The notes: generated by a model not told the origin, from the letters alone. DNA of 48,719 nt from Pseudoalteromonas peptidolytica (GCF_012641745.1 NZ_WEHZ01000036.1:1-48719), one strand, 5' to 3'; numbered from the stretch's first letter, positions 6,180 to 16,005 are shown. Program-made: numbers and translations.

Positions 6180-8567
6180 TTATTCATATCGTAGGATTGA
6201 GGCAGGTCGCGTCCTAGTCGTTTTTACGATAAGTATCGCAACCGTCAGCCAAGTCACCAAGGCCACCGAGATTGCAGCAACACCGTATACCCACAGCGCT
6301 TGCTCAATCCGATCGTTAAAGTTTGCTAACCAGTCTCCCACCAGCCAGTATGCCAAGGGAAAAGCAATCAAGATGCCAATCACAACCAAGAACAAAAACT
6401 CCTTCGCCAACAAGTTCGCAATACTAATTCGTGATGCGCCTAGCACTTTGCGTACTGCGACTTCTTTTTGTCGCTTTAGCATAGTAAATGAAGTTAGCCC
6501 AACAACACCGAGCATTGCCAACCCCAGAACCAATAAACTAAATGCCTGAATAATATGAATGAAACGGCTATCTTCATTAAAATTTGCACTAAAGTTAGCG
6601 CCAATATCTTCAATTTCAGGCTCATATATGCCCAGCCTTGATGCTAACAACTGTGTAAGTTGCTGAGTAACATACTGTTGCTGCGACTTTTCTACTTCGA
6701 CCACAATGGCAGCAGTGGGTACTAAACTGTAGCCAGGCAAAAACATAGCCATGGTTTTGTTTCGCTTTGCATTTCCTATTTGTAGCTCTTTCACCACCCC
6801 GACAACTGTCATGGTCATCGTGCCACGCTGCATAGACTGCCCAATCATCTGATCGGGCGTGTCAAACCCCGCTAGTTTTGTCACAGACTCGGTGACAATA
6901 ACACTAACAGACGCCTCTCCGTCTTTGCGCACATACCAGTCTGAGGCAAATTGAGGGGTAAAATCTCTGCCTGCTACCAAGGTCAAACCCAGTTGCGATA
7001 CTGCATTAAATCCTACTCCAATACCCGCGATTGACTCAGGAGATACTTCGCCGTTTGGTAGGGTGGGTTTAAAACTATATTGAATGTCATGGGTTAAGTC
7101 CGTATCTAGGGGGCCAACTTGTTTAACTCCTGCAATCTTTTCAATTGCATCTAGCAAAGGTGAATGAGGGCCTGACAACACTTCGTTTTTAGGTAGCGCC
7201 CTGATATATAGGCGGTTTTCAGCATCATATCCTGGTGACAAGGTCTGCAAAAAGCTTAATTGTTGTGGCAACGTGATGGCACCAACAATCAGGGCTGTTG
7301 CAATGACAAACTGTGACACCAGTAAAACCTTACGCAGCCACACAGCTCCTCCCGATGCAGACGTGTCACCTTGCAACATTACTTTAGGGCTCAAGCGAGA
7401 AAGATACAAAGCAGGATAAATCCCAGCCAATAAGCTCACGCTCAGAGAGAGCAGCATTAATAAACCACCTTGCCAGCTAAAAAAAGCAAATTGCAGCGTT
7501 CTATCCACAAGATAGTTGAACCAAGGTAAGCTCAACTCAATAACCGCAGCACCTATAATACAAGTAACAATCGCAATCAGCAGATACTCACAAAGAAACT
7601 GCCAAAAGAGTTGGCCGCTAGAAGCGCCCAGAGACTTTCTGATCCCCACTTCTTTAATGCGGCTACCGCTTTGTGCAATACTGAGATTGATAAAATTGAT
7701 AGCTGCTACACATAAAAGCGCGATACTCAGTATGATACTGGCAATAATCGCTTGTGGATTGCCGCCGGATCGCATCTCCGATAGAGCATCATGATATAAA
7801 TGTAGATCAGCAAGTGGGGATAAATTAATCGAAAGTATACCCTTTTCCCCATCCATCACAAACAATGTGGTGATCTCTTCTGCTAAAGAGGCAATATCTG
7901 CCACGGTATTAAGGCGCAAATACACATAGTGCATGTGTACATACAAGTTTTCACTCGTTTTCTTGGAATGGATCAGGCTATCAAAAGCAAAATGGGTGTT
8001 TAGAGGAAGATCTTCAAAAACCGCTGCCACCGTATATACACCATATTGATAATGTAAGCGCTGCCCAACAACGTCAACACGGCCAAATAAACGCATTGCT
8101 TCTGAGCGACTTAATACCAGCTGCTCTGGCGTACTCAAGGCAAGTTCGATATTACCATCGAGCACCTTGAGATCGATAAAATCTAAGATATTACTTGAAG
8201 CAACATAGAGATTATTAAGCTGAAACTGATTTGCGCCAGCGCTTACATACCCCAATGCAGGATCATGATTTTTTGCTTTAAATAACGCAAATATATCTTC
8301 AACCTGTGCGAGCTCTTTGGCTTTTAGCAAGCGCGGATAGTTAATTGTCGGCACAGTACCGAGCCCTAATGACGAAAAGTCGGCCTCAGCACGAACCACC
8401 CGCTCGGCATTAGGCTGAAATGTATCAAAAGAAAGCTCATGCAAAGTGTAAAGTAAAATGAGGAGTGCAGCAGACACCCCTACAGAAAACCCTAATACAT
8501 TGAGTATAAAGTGTAACTTTTGCTTTTTTGCAACCCGCAACGCAGTGTGTAAATTGGCAATAATCAT
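6180..8567 (-). CDS. MacB/FtsX-type ABC transporter permease (paralogue 2)
   Basis: This is a 795-residue inner-membrane permease of the MacB type with duplicated halves. A first membrane helix (about 20-42) is followed by a periplasmic MacB_PCD domain (to about 265) and a three-helix FtsX block (about 270-400). A fifth helix (about 410-435), a second periplasmic domain (to about 670) and the last FtsX block follow. Both FtsX blocks carry the cytoplasmic coupling motif (VGIRKSLGAS, VAVRKVLGAS). These proteins use ATP to drive mechanical movement of an adaptor rather than transport through the membrane. It is closely related to the permease upstream (8595-10991), especially over the last 130 residues, so the pair arose by tandem duplication. 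The gene is last in a four-gene unit, 27 bp behind its partner. Confidence 0.9.
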   Translation of the reverse strand: MIIANLHTALRVAKKQKLHFILNVLGFSVGVSAALLILLYTLHELSFDTFQPNAERVVRAEADFSSLGLGTVPTINYPRLLKAKELAQVEDIFALFKAKNHDPALGYVSAGANQFQLNNLYVASSNILDFIDLKVLDGNIELALSTPEQLVLSRSEAMRLFGRVDVVGQRLHYQYGVYTVAAVFEDLPLNTHFAFDSLIHSKKTSENLYVHMHYVYLRLNTVADIASLAEEITTLFVMDGEKGILSINLSPLADLHLYHDALSEMRSGGNPQAIIASIILSIALLCVAAINFINLSIAQSGSRIKEVGIRKSLGASSGQLFWQFLCEYLLIAIVTCIIGAAVIELSLPWFNYLVDRTLQFAFFSWQGGLLMLLSLSVSLLAGIYPALYLSRLSPKVMLQGDTSASGGAVWLRKVLLVSQFVIATALIVGAITLPQQLSFLQTLSPGYDAENRLYIRALPKNEVLSGPHSPLLDAIEKIAGVKQVGPLDTDLTHDIQYSFKPTLPNGEVSPESIAGIGVGFNAVSQLGLTLVAGRDFTPQFASDWYVRKDGEASVSVIVTESVTKLAGFDTPDQMIGQSMQRGTMTMTVVGVVKELQIGNAKRNKTMAMFLPGYSLVPTAAIVVEVEKSQQQYVTQQLTQLLASRLGIYEPEIEDIGANFSANFNEDSRFIHIIQAFSLLVLGLAMLGVVGLTSFTMLKRQKEVAVRKVLGASRISIANLLAKEFLFLVVIGILIAFPLAYWLVGDWLANFNDRIEQALWVYGVAAISVALVTWLTVAILIVKTTRTRPASILRYE

Positions 8568-8594
8568 TTTTCTTCCTTAGCCCTTAAGCACCTT

Positions 8595-10991
8595 TTACTC
8601 ATAACGTAAAATTAATGACGGACGCATACTTGCGGCTTTAAATGCAAGCGTCGCAACCGTTAGCCAGGTGATCCCCGCGACCGCGAATGCCGCAATACCA
8701 TATACCCAAAAGTCTTGAGTAATACGATCGTTAAAGTTTGCAAGCCAATCTCCTACTAACCAATATGTAACCGGATAGGCAATAGCGACACTCACCGCAA
8801 CTAGCATTAAAAACTCTTTTGCTAGAATATTAACGATACTGACTCTTGATGCTCCCAGCACTTTACGAACCGCAACTTCTTTTTGCCGACGTACCGTTGC
8901 AAAAGAAGCCAAACCAAATGTGCCCAAACACGTTAAAAACACAGCCAAAGTGGTAAAAATCAGCACCACTTGTGAGACTCGTTCATCTGCTTTTAGTACT
9001 GCTTTGTAGTTATCTTCCAACAGATTGATTTTTGGTTCGTAAAGATCAGCAACGTCTGCTAACGCCGCCGTGACTTGGGTGGTAATTTCAGGCAAACGGT
9101 GCGGGTTTATCGTTAAAATCAGCTCTGAAACTGATGATAAATAGCTAAATCCACATAAAAACATGATATTACTGCTGGCATCTTTGGTATTACCAACTTT
9201 GACATCCTCAACCACACCAACAACCAACATATCCACACTGCGACCCGTATCTTTGATGGTTTTGCCTATGATATCGGCGACATTGTGATAGCCCGCCTGC
9301 TTGGCCACTTGTTCACTGATAATTGTGCTGACTTTCGTGACGCCATTTTCTCGATACGCCCAATCACTGCTATATTCAGGGCTAAAGTCGCGTCCTGCCA
9401 ATAATGTTAACCCCAACCCTTTAACAATATTGAACCCTGAGCCAATCACAGGGGTTAAACTTTGGGACGCTTCTCCATTAGGCCACGTTGGCTGTAGCGT
9501 ATTATTAATTGATACGGTCAGACGGGTATCCAGTATCGTTGCTAATTCGACTCCTTCGATGGCAGTAATGCGATTTACCAATGAGCTTGGTTGCTTGGTG
9601 AATACGTCCTCGACAGGCAGTTCCGAGATAACTAAACGCTGCTTTGTTTGATAGCCCAAAGGTAAGCTTTGTAAATGCGCAAGCTGCTGCAATAACGTTG
9701 CTGACGCAATGATCAAACCTATAGATAGAGAGGCTTGAAGAGTAAGTAAGCTCTTACGTACAAAAATAGCAGTATTACCACGCTGAAGATCGCCACTCAG
9801 TACTCGCTTGGCACTAAATGACGACATAAAAAATGCAGGGTACAGACCAGCTAAAACCCCAACACTCATCGCTACCACAAAAATCGCCCCACCAAAAGGG
9901 GAAACATAATCAATAAACAAAACACGGTCGACCAAGCCATTAAAACTCGGTAATAATAGCTCTACCAACACACAGGCCAGTATGGTTGAGAAGAGTGCAA
10001 CAAGTACCGACTCAGATAAAAACTGGATCACTAACTGCGTTTTACTGGCACCCAGCGCCTTGCGTACCCCTACTTCTTTAGCTCGTTTTGCGGATTGGGC
10101 TACGGTCATGTTGATAAAGTTAAAGCTTGCAATCAAAATCAACAGCACACTTAATCCCACACAGATCATGACCACCTGCTTCGCGCCACCGGCTTTCATT
10201 TCAAACGGTGACTTAGCCGTTAAGTGCAGTGCAAGTAGCGGATGTAGGTTAATCGAGATTTTGCCCGCCATCTCTTCATAGTAGTAGCGCTCTGAGAGTG
10301 TCTTTTCCAATGCAGCAACATCGGTATTGGGTGCAAGACGCACATACACATAGCTACTATTCATGCCAAGCTTAGTGGGGTCATGCTTTACGTGGACAAG
10401 GTTTTTAAATGCAAAGTGGGTGTTATCAGGGAGATCTGCAAATACAGCTCGTACCGTATATTGACCACTTTGATGTTGTAAAGTGTTTCCAATGATACCA
10501 ACACTACCAAATATTCTTAGTGCTTCAGATTCGCTCAACGCAATGCTGTTTGGCGTACTCAAAGCATTCTTCAAGTCACCTGATAATGTGTTTATGTCAA
10601 TAAAGCTTTCGATATTTGGCGTCGCGCCGTAAAGCGCATTTAGCTTATATCCCTGCTCTCGCACTCGAACATCCACCATCGCCTCACGGGTAAACTCTAC
10701 CATGGTCAAACCAAACACGTCCTCAACTTGGCTATACTCAAGCGCTAGTCTTGCATTGGAATAATTAAAAATAGGTACAACGGCCAACCCCAACTCAGAA
10801 AAGTCTTGGCTGATTCGATAGACACGATCCGCATTTGGCTGCTGGCTATCATAAGCGAGCTCATTTTTTGCAAACAAAGCCACTAAAATAGCCGCCGCTA
10901 ACCCTACGCTCAAACCTAAAACATTCAACACAAAGTGCTGTTTTTGCTGCTTAAAAGCACGCAGCGCTGTAATAAGATAGTTCGCTATCAT
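8595..10991 (-). CDS. MacB/FtsX-type ABC transporter permease (paralogue 1)
   Basis: This 798-residue permease has the same architecture as its downstream paralogue: TM1, MacB_PCD, FtsX block with VGVRKALGAS, TM5, second periplasmic domain, and FtsX block with VAVRKVLGAS. Its ATG overlaps the stop codon of the ATPase gene (TAATG), which indicates translational coupling. With one ATPase and two different permeases, a heterodimeric membrane core is likely. The substrate is not evident; related cassettes export peptides, lipids or antimicrobials. Confidence 0.9.
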   Translation of the reverse strand: MIANYLITALRAFKQQKQHFVLNVLGLSVGLAAAILVALFAKNELAYDSQQPNADRVYRISQDFSELGLAVVPIFNYSNARLALEYSQVEDVFGLTMVEFTREAMVDVRVREQGYKLNALYGATPNIESFIDINTLSGDLKNALSTPNSIALSESEALRIFGSVGIIGNTLQHQSGQYTVRAVFADLPDNTHFAFKNLVHVKHDPTKLGMNSSYVYVRLAPNTDVAALEKTLSERYYYEEMAGKISINLHPLLALHLTAKSPFEMKAGGAKQVVMICVGLSVLLILIASFNFINMTVAQSAKRAKEVGVRKALGASKTQLVIQFLSESVLVALFSTILACVLVELLLPSFNGLVDRVLFIDYVSPFGGAIFVVAMSVGVLAGLYPAFFMSSFSAKRVLSGDLQRGNTAIFVRKSLLTLQASLSIGLIIASATLLQQLAHLQSLPLGYQTKQRLVISELPVEDVFTKQPSSLVNRITAIEGVELATILDTRLTVSINNTLQPTWPNGEASQSLTPVIGSGFNIVKGLGLTLLAGRDFSPEYSSDWAYRENGVTKVSTIISEQVAKQAGYHNVADIIGKTIKDTGRSVDMLVVGVVEDVKVGNTKDASSNIMFLCGFSYLSSVSELILTINPHRLPEITTQVTAALADVADLYEPKINLLEDNYKAVLKADERVSQVVLIFTTLAVFLTCLGTFGLASFATVRRQKEVAVRKVLGASRVSIVNILAKEFLMLVAVSVAIAYPVTYWLVGDWLANFNDRITQDFWVYGIAAFAVAGITWLTVATLAFKAASMRPSLILRYE

Positions 10992-11698
10992 TATGCAACC
11001 TCACTTTTCGGGGGCTGCCCGTGTGCATTCGCTTTGTCTAGCATGACTTGGCCATCAAGTAAGCGCACAAGCCGGTCGGCATAACCGCCTTCTTTTTCAG
11101 AGTGTGTCACCATGATCACCGTGGTGCCTTCGCGATTTAACTCGCGCAACATCGCCATGACTTCTTCACCATTTTTTGAGTCTAAGTTACCTGTCGGTTC
11201 ATCCGCTAAGATAAGCTTTGGATTGATCACCAGCGCTCTTGCAACGGCCACACGCTGCTGCTGACCGCCAGACAGTTGCTGTGGTAAATGGTCGGCACGA
11301 TGATCAATCGCAACGCGTTTCAAGATTTGTTCTACACGCTGCTTACGTTCCTTTTTCGAGATATTTTGGTATTGCAGCGGCAGCTCTACATTTTCAAATA
11401 CCGTTAACTCATCAATTAAGTTAAAGCTTTGAAAAACAAACCCTATGGATGCTTTGCGCAGTTGTGAAAGCTGCTTTTCGCTGTAACCGGAAATATCAGT
11501 ACCAGCAAATTCAAACCGACCCGACGTCGGAGAATCCAACATACCAAGAATAGACAGCAGTGTTGATTTACCGCAGCCAGAGGGCCCCATGATAGCGACA
11601 AACTCACCTTCATTAACCACTAAATTGATATTGTTCAGCGCAGTTGTTTCAATGTCTTGAGTACGAAATACACGGTTTAGATTAGTTAGTTTTATCAT
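10991..11698 (-). CDS. ABC transporter ATP-binding protein (LolD/MacB class)
   Basis: This 235-residue nucleotide-binding subunit has Walker A GPSGCGKST (about 39-47), Q-loop VFQSFNLIDEL, signature LSGGQQQRVAVARAL, Walker B LILADEPTGNLD and switch His in VTHSEKE. QSFNL and EPTGNLDS are typical of the LolD/MacB/FtsE class that works with FtsX-type permeases. It acts on the cytoplasmic face and powers the two permeases encoded immediately downstream. Confidence 0.95.
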   Translation of the reverse strand: MIKLTNLNRVFRTQDIETTALNNINLVVNEGEFVAIMGPSGCGKSTLLSILGMLDSPTSGRFEFAGTDISGYSEKQLSQLRKASIGFVFQSFNLIDELTVFENVELPLQYQNISKKERKQRVEQILKRVAIDHRADHLPQQLSGGQQQRVAVARALVINPKLILADEPTGNLDSKNGEEVMAMLRELNREGTTVIMVTHSEKEGGYADRLVRLLDGQVMLDKANAHGQPPKSEVA

Positions 11699-11708
11699 TG
11701 TTATATCC

Positions 11709-12962
11709 TTAGAAATGTAGTTGTTGCGCTTTGTCGAAGTTGCTATAACTTGAGGTGATCACTTGCTCACCAGGTGTGAGACCGTCTAACACTTCGTAAT
11801 AATCTTGATTCTTTTTGCCTAGGCGAATGTCACGACGCTGTGCAGTTTTGCCATCATGAGACAAGACATACACCCAATTACCGCCCGAGCTGGTAAAAAA
11901 TGCACCGCGCTTCAGCAGTACCGCATTTTCTTTATTGCCGCCGAGCATAAGTTCAATGTCTATACTTTGCCCGCGTTTAATATCACTTTGGCCACTCGGT
12001 AAAGCCACCTCGATTTGAAACTGTGACTGCGACACTCGGCTATCAATTTTGCTGACCTTGGCGTGAACCAAGCCACTATCCAACATCACATTGACTGCCA
12101 TCTCAGGCTGTACTTGATTTAAGTAAAACTCATCGAGGCGGACAACCAGCTTGTATTCATTTGGAATATCAATTTGACCTAAACGCGCCCCTTTGCCTTT
12201 GGACTCACCAATTTCAACGTCTAGCTCGCTCAGGTATCCAGAAACAGGGGCTTTAATCAGCAGATTCTCAAGATTCTTACGCGCAAACTGTAGGTTTTTT
12301 TGCAGCATGTCAGCACTGTCTTCTAATTGCTCCACTTGTACCTGACGAATTGAGTTTTCTTGTGCTTGGCGCTCTAATGTTAACTCTTTGCGCGCTTTGT
12401 AGTAGGTGAGATCATCTTCAATTTCAGAGAGCCTATCGGTTGCCAACACACCCTTTTCAACAAGCGGCTTTGACTGTTTATAACGACGTTCTAAGTGGCT
12501 AATTTGTAAGTCAATTTCCAGCAAGTCACGGCGTAAATTAAGGCGACTGGTTTCCATCGTCATTTGGGTGTTTCTTAGGAAGTTAAGCTGCTCTGTTACT
12601 TGCGCTTCGCGACTCATCACGTCTAGCTGTAAACTGGTATTGCTCAGTCTTACCAACGGCTGACCGACCTCCACATATTCGCCCTGCTCGACTAAACGTT
12701 CTTCAACTTGACCACCTGCAATGGTATCGAGATAAATCGTTGTCTTTGGTACAACTTGACCACGCAAACTGAGGGCATCAATAAATGCACCTTTGCTGAC
12801 GGTAGCGACCGTGACGCTACTGAGCGATAAGTTTTGACTACGACCGGAAGAAGCGGTGTTGGTAAAGGCAAATGCAGCCGCAGCAACGCCTAATAGCACG
12901 CCCCCTGCAATCACTTTTTTTAGATGTTTTTGTAATCCTGAACGTTCAATTTTCTTATCCAT
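11709..12962 (-). CDS. Periplasmic adaptor (HlyD/MacA-type membrane fusion protein)
   Basis: The protein of about 417 residues starts with a membrane anchor (about 15-38). A split lipoyl domain follows (GQVVPKTTIYLDTIAGGQVEE and LIKAPVSGYLSELDVEIGE) around a long alpha-helical hairpin (about 120-240), then beta-barrel and membrane-proximal domains. It links the permease complex to an outer-membrane channel; no TolC homologue is encoded in the cassette. The ATG at 12962 (MDKKIERSG) has AGAGGT 6 bp upstream and is preferred to the GTG at 12968. It is the first gene of the unit and lies behind the -24/-12 promoter at 13019-13036. Confidence 0.9.
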   Translation of the reverse strand: MDKKIERSGLQKHLKKVIAGGVLLGVAAAAFAFTNTASSGRSQNLSLSSVTVATVSKGAFIDALSLRGQVVPKTTIYLDTIAGGQVEERLVEQGEYVEVGQPLVRLSNTSLQLDVMSREAQVTEQLNFLRNTQMTMETSRLNLRRDLLEIDLQISHLERRYKQSKPLVEKGVLATDRLSEIEDDLTYYKARKELTLERQAQENSIRQVQVEQLEDSADMLQKNLQFARKNLENLLIKAPVSGYLSELDVEIGESKGKGARLGQIDIPNEYKLVVRLDEFYLNQVQPEMAVNVMLDSGLVHAKVSKIDSRVSQSQFQIEVALPSGQSDIKRGQSIDIELMLGGNKENAVLLKRGAFFTSSGGNWVYVLSHDGKTAQRRDIRLGKKNQDYYEVLDGLTPGEQVITSSYSNFDKAQQLHF

Positions 12963-13018
12963 AATCACACCTCTTGTTCTATGTCGGTTAGCTTATTTCT
13001 GGTTATATCTGTAACTGT

Positions 13019-13036
13019 TATCAAGCTCTGTGCCAA
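13019..13036 (-). promoter_or_regulatory. Candidate sigma-54 (-24/-12) promoter for the exporter unit
   Basis: On the minus strand this reads TTGGCACAGAGCTTGATA. The -24 element TTGGCAC is perfect and the -12 element is TTGA instead of TTGC, with correct spacing (GG, 10 nt, GA). Transcription would begin near 13008, about 45 nt before the adaptor ATG. The adjacent divergent gene encodes a sigma-54 activator, which supports the assignment. Confidence 0.65.
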
Positions 13037-13097
13037 AGTGATAATTGATTTAAATAACAACAACTTAATTGATAAAAAATAATATTCCCATACCAAG

Positions 13098-13150
13098 AGT
13101 GTCCGAAAATAGAACACTTTAAGTTGCTTAGCCTGTCCATAAATGAACAC
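13098..13150. promoter_or_regulatory. Two tandem palindromic activator sites (UAS)
   Basis: Site 1 (13098-13118) is AGTGTCC, 7 nt, GAACACT. Site 2 (13134-13150) is TGTCC, 6 nt, GAACA. Both are followed by CTTT. Their centres are about 34 bp apart (about three helical turns) and 95-135 bp upstream of the inferred start for the minus-strand unit, a normal distance for enhancer sites of NtrC-type activators. Site 2 overlaps the most upstream possible start of the regulator gene, one reason to prefer the later start. Confidence 0.6.
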
Positions 13151-13211
13151 TTTTCGTGGACGCCACTTGAGCGAATGCGGTACGCTAAAAGAAAAACAAA
13201 GCACTCAGGAT

Positions 13212-14615
13212 ATGAAGCAGGAAGGCACCGTATTAATCGTTGATGACAACACCGATATTCTCATTGCAGCAAAACTGTTGCTGAAAAAGCACTATCAGCA
13301 AGTCCTCACAACAGATAATCCGTTTGATATTGAAGCGCAAATCAACACGCAACAAATAGACGTGATCTTACTTGATATGAACTTTAGTCAAGACGCAATC
13401 AGTGGCAAAGAAGGGTTTTACTGGTTACAGAAAATCGTTGCACAAGACCCAAGCATTGTAGTGCTGCTAATGACTGCCTACGGCGATATACAACTTGCCG
13501 TTGATGCCATTAAAGCCGGTGCCGCTGATTTTATCGCTAAACCATGGCAAAACGATCAGCTTCTTGGTGCTGTTGCGGCTGCCTTCGCGCACGCCAAAGA
13601 TAAACAACAAGTAGGTAAATTAACTCGCCAGACCCAAGGGCTGAACCAAGCGCTCAATCAATCTGGAGGTCATCAATTTTCCTTTTTAGGTCAAAGTCCG
13701 GCGATGCAAACGGTGTTTCGCACTATTGAGCGCGCTGCGCAAACTGACGCTAATATTTTGATAACCGGTGAAAGTGGTACTGGCAAAGAGCTCGCCGCAC
13801 ATGCAATTCATCAGGCGAGTATGCGTCATCACAATGCCTTTATCAGTCTTGATATGGGCGCAGTCTCCGAGAGTTTGTTCGAAAGTGAGCTATTTGGACA
13901 TAAAAAAGGCGCATTTACCGATGCCAAAAGTGATAAGGTTGGCCGTTTCGAGTTGGCACATCAAGGCAGTTTATTTTTAGATGAGCTGGGTAATCTTCCC
14001 CTAGCCCAACAAGCGACATTGTTGGCAGCGTTACAAAATCGACAAGTGACACCTGTGGGAGGAAGTAAAGCCATTTCTGTAGATATACGGCTTATCTGTG
14101 CCACCAATGACAATCTTCAACAAGCCGTTGACGAAGGTCGATTTAGACAAGATTTATTATATCGGATCAACACCATAGAGATCCGCCTCCCACCCCTGCG
14201 TGAGCGCGCTGAGGATATTCCGCTGTTGGTGGATTATTACTTAGCCCACTTTTGCCAAAAATATAAAAGACAACTTGAGGTAAACCCGATGGATATGCAA
14301 AGCCTACAAGCATATCCATGGCCGGGTAACGTAAGAGAGTTGGCACATGCGATAGAGCGTGCGGTGATCTTAAGTGAAAGTGAATACTTGGACATCAGCA
14401 CAGTTATCAATACCGCAGCGCGCCCGTCGCCTTCAACCGACTCCAAAGGGAGAGACAATACCCAGATAACTGACACCTTCAATCTAGAGGAAATCGAACA
14501 GCGCACGGTACGGGCAGCGTTAAAGCACTATCAAGGTAACGTATCAAGTGCAGCAAAAGCGCTTGGGTTAACGCGTGGTGCCATGTATCGACGATTAGAT
14601 AAGTATAACTTGTAG
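13212..14615 (+). CDS. NtrC-family sigma-54-dependent response regulator
   Basis: The protein (about 467 residues from ATG 13212, MKQEGTVLIVDDN) has a receiver domain with the acidic pair VDDN and phospho-acceptor Asp in ILLDMNF. An AAA+ domain follows with Walker A GESGTGKE, the loop GAFTDA in place of canonical GAFTGA, and Walker B LFLDELGN. A C-terminal Fis-type helix-turn-helix (NVSSAAKALGLTRGAMYRRL) ends it. It should activate RNA polymerase-sigma54 once phosphorylated by the kinase encoded next. The frame is open to an earlier ATG at 13143, but that start lacks a Shine-Dalgarno and lies in the presumed operator. The probable target is the divergent exporter unit. Confidence 0.9.
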   Translation: MKQEGTVLIVDDNTDILIAAKLLLKKHYQQVLTTDNPFDIEAQINTQQIDVILLDMNFSQDAISGKEGFYWLQKIVAQDPSIVVLLMTAYGDIQLAVDAIKAGAADFIAKPWQNDQLLGAVAAAFAHAKDKQQVGKLTRQTQGLNQALNQSGGHQFSFLGQSPAMQTVFRTIERAAQTDANILITGESGTGKELAAHAIHQASMRHHNAFISLDMGAVSESLFESELFGHKKGAFTDAKSDKVGRFELAHQGSLFLDELGNLPLAQQATLLAALQNRQVTPVGGSKAISVDIRLICATNDNLQQAVDEGRFRQDLLYRINTIEIRLPPLRERAEDIPLLVDYYLAHFCQKYKRQLEVNPMDMQSLQAYPWPGNVRELAHAIERAVILSESEYLDISTVINTAARPSPSTDSKGRDNTQITDTFNLEEIEQRTVRAALKHYQGNVSSAAKALGLTRGAMYRRLDKYNL

Positions 14616-14625
14616 GTTGCACGAT

Positions 14626-15951
14626 ATGGTTCGCTTAACCCAGCACCCAACTGTCATTTTCATGCTCACTATTTTTGCACTATTGCTGAGCAGCGGTGCT
14701 TCTTTTTATTTGTATATACAAGCAGGATTCTCAGCAACATGGCTCCTCATTACCCTAATTGCTGGTGCCTTTGTGCTGTCTTTGTATTATCAATTTAATA
14801 AGCAAAACAAGCAGATGCGCTTTGTGCTTAAGGCTCTTGCTAACGGTGATAGTTCCCTAGGTTTGAGTCAACATCATCCAATGCGAACACTCTTGGAAGA
14901 AATAAAAGATAGGCTCCAAAGCGCGCGGTTGAGCGCCGAGCAACAAGCTCACTTTTTACAAACCTTGCTAGTGCATATCGACTTAGCGGTTTTGGTGTTC
15001 GACAGCGAGGGGAAGATGATTGAATCAAACCCAGCGGTAACTCGGCTACTCGGTAAACCCATTAATCACAGCGAAGATTTAGAAGATATCGCCCCACTGG
15101 TTAATGAGTGCGATAACAGTTTGAAAACGATAGCAAATTGGCAATATGGCGAGCAACAAGATAACTTGTCTATACAAATAACGTCAGCACAGATCCAAGG
15201 GCAAATTCGTAAAATTGTCACCTTACAATCCATTCGCGATGCTTTACAAAACAAAGAGCAGCAAGCCTATAAGCGCCTCACCAAAGTGCTTACGCATGAG
15301 GTGGCTAACTCTATTACACCTCTGTCATCCATTGCACAAACCTGTGAGGGACTCTTGCCCGACACACTGAGTTTTGACGATGAAGAAGATAAACAAGATT
15401 TAGCGTTAGCGTTACAAACACTGGCAAAGCGCACTGAATATTTAGGTGCTTTTATCGCTCGTTTTAAAACGGTGAGTAATTTACCAAGTCCAGCGCTGCA
15501 ACCTGCCCAGCTTGCGCCGCTGGTAGAGGGTATCTATCAGTTACATCAACAAAGCTGTCATCAAGCGAACATAGACTTACAGCTTGATGTTAGCCACTCC
15601 CAACTGGTGATGTTAGACACGGCCCAGATTGAGCAAGTACTTATTAACTTAACCAAAAATGCCATTGAAGCGGTGCAGCAACGCAATGACGAAGATCAGC
15701 GAAACACCCGCCAAGTGGTGTTGAAAACTGGAGCCAATAACGCAGGCCAGCACTATATAGAAATAAGCGACAATGGCCCTGGCATTGCCGAACATGTAGT
15801 CGACATGATTTTCGTGCCGTTTTTTACCACTAAACAACAAGGCTCGGGGATTGGCTTAAGCCTCTCGAGACAAATTATGATTAATCATGGCGGCGACTTA
15901 ATTTACCTTCAGCGCGAACAAGGCGCATGCTTCAGATGCGTATTTGGTTAA
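14626..15951 (+). CDS. Membrane sensor histidine kinase
   Basis: The protein of about 441 residues has two N-terminal membrane helices with a very short periplasmic link (about 8-28 and 34-54). A PAS-like domain follows (about 110-200, LVHIDLAVLVFDSEGKMIESNPA). The His box is LTHEVANSITPLSS, and the ATPase domain has the N box (LINLTKNAIEAV), G1 (DNGPGIAEHV), F box (FVPFFTTK) and G2 (GSGIGLSLS). The small external region suggests that it senses a signal in the membrane or cytoplasm, as in kinases that watch exporters. It starts 10 bp after the regulator gene, so the two are co-transcribed. A TTG at 14617 is an alternative start. Confidence 0.92.
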   Translation: MVRLTQHPTVIFMLTIFALLLSSGASFYLYIQAGFSATWLLITLIAGAFVLSLYYQFNKQNKQMRFVLKALANGDSSLGLSQHHPMRTLLEEIKDRLQSARLSAEQQAHFLQTLLVHIDLAVLVFDSEGKMIESNPAVTRLLGKPINHSEDLEDIAPLVNECDNSLKTIANWQYGEQQDNLSIQITSAQIQGQIRKIVTLQSIRDALQNKEQQAYKRLTKVLTHEVANSITPLSSIAQTCEGLLPDTLSFDDEEDKQDLALALQTLAKRTEYLGAFIARFKTVSNLPSPALQPAQLAPLVEGIYQLHQQSCHQANIDLQLDVSHSQLVMLDTAQIEQVLINLTKNAIEAVQQRNDEDQRNTRQVVLKTGANNAGQHYIEISDNGPGIAEHVVDMIFVPFFTTKQQGSGIGLSLSRQIMINHGGDLIYLQREQGACFRCVFG

Positions 15952-16005
15952 CTGACTTGAGCTTTGCTTAAGGACTTATCTTTAGTTCAAGGCAAATAAG
16001 ACCAC

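Noticed and set aside
13143..13211. Upstream extension of the response regulator (ATG 13143)
   Set aside because: No Shine-Dalgarno, overlaps the activator palindrome, and the receiver fold starts only after residue 24 of this extension.
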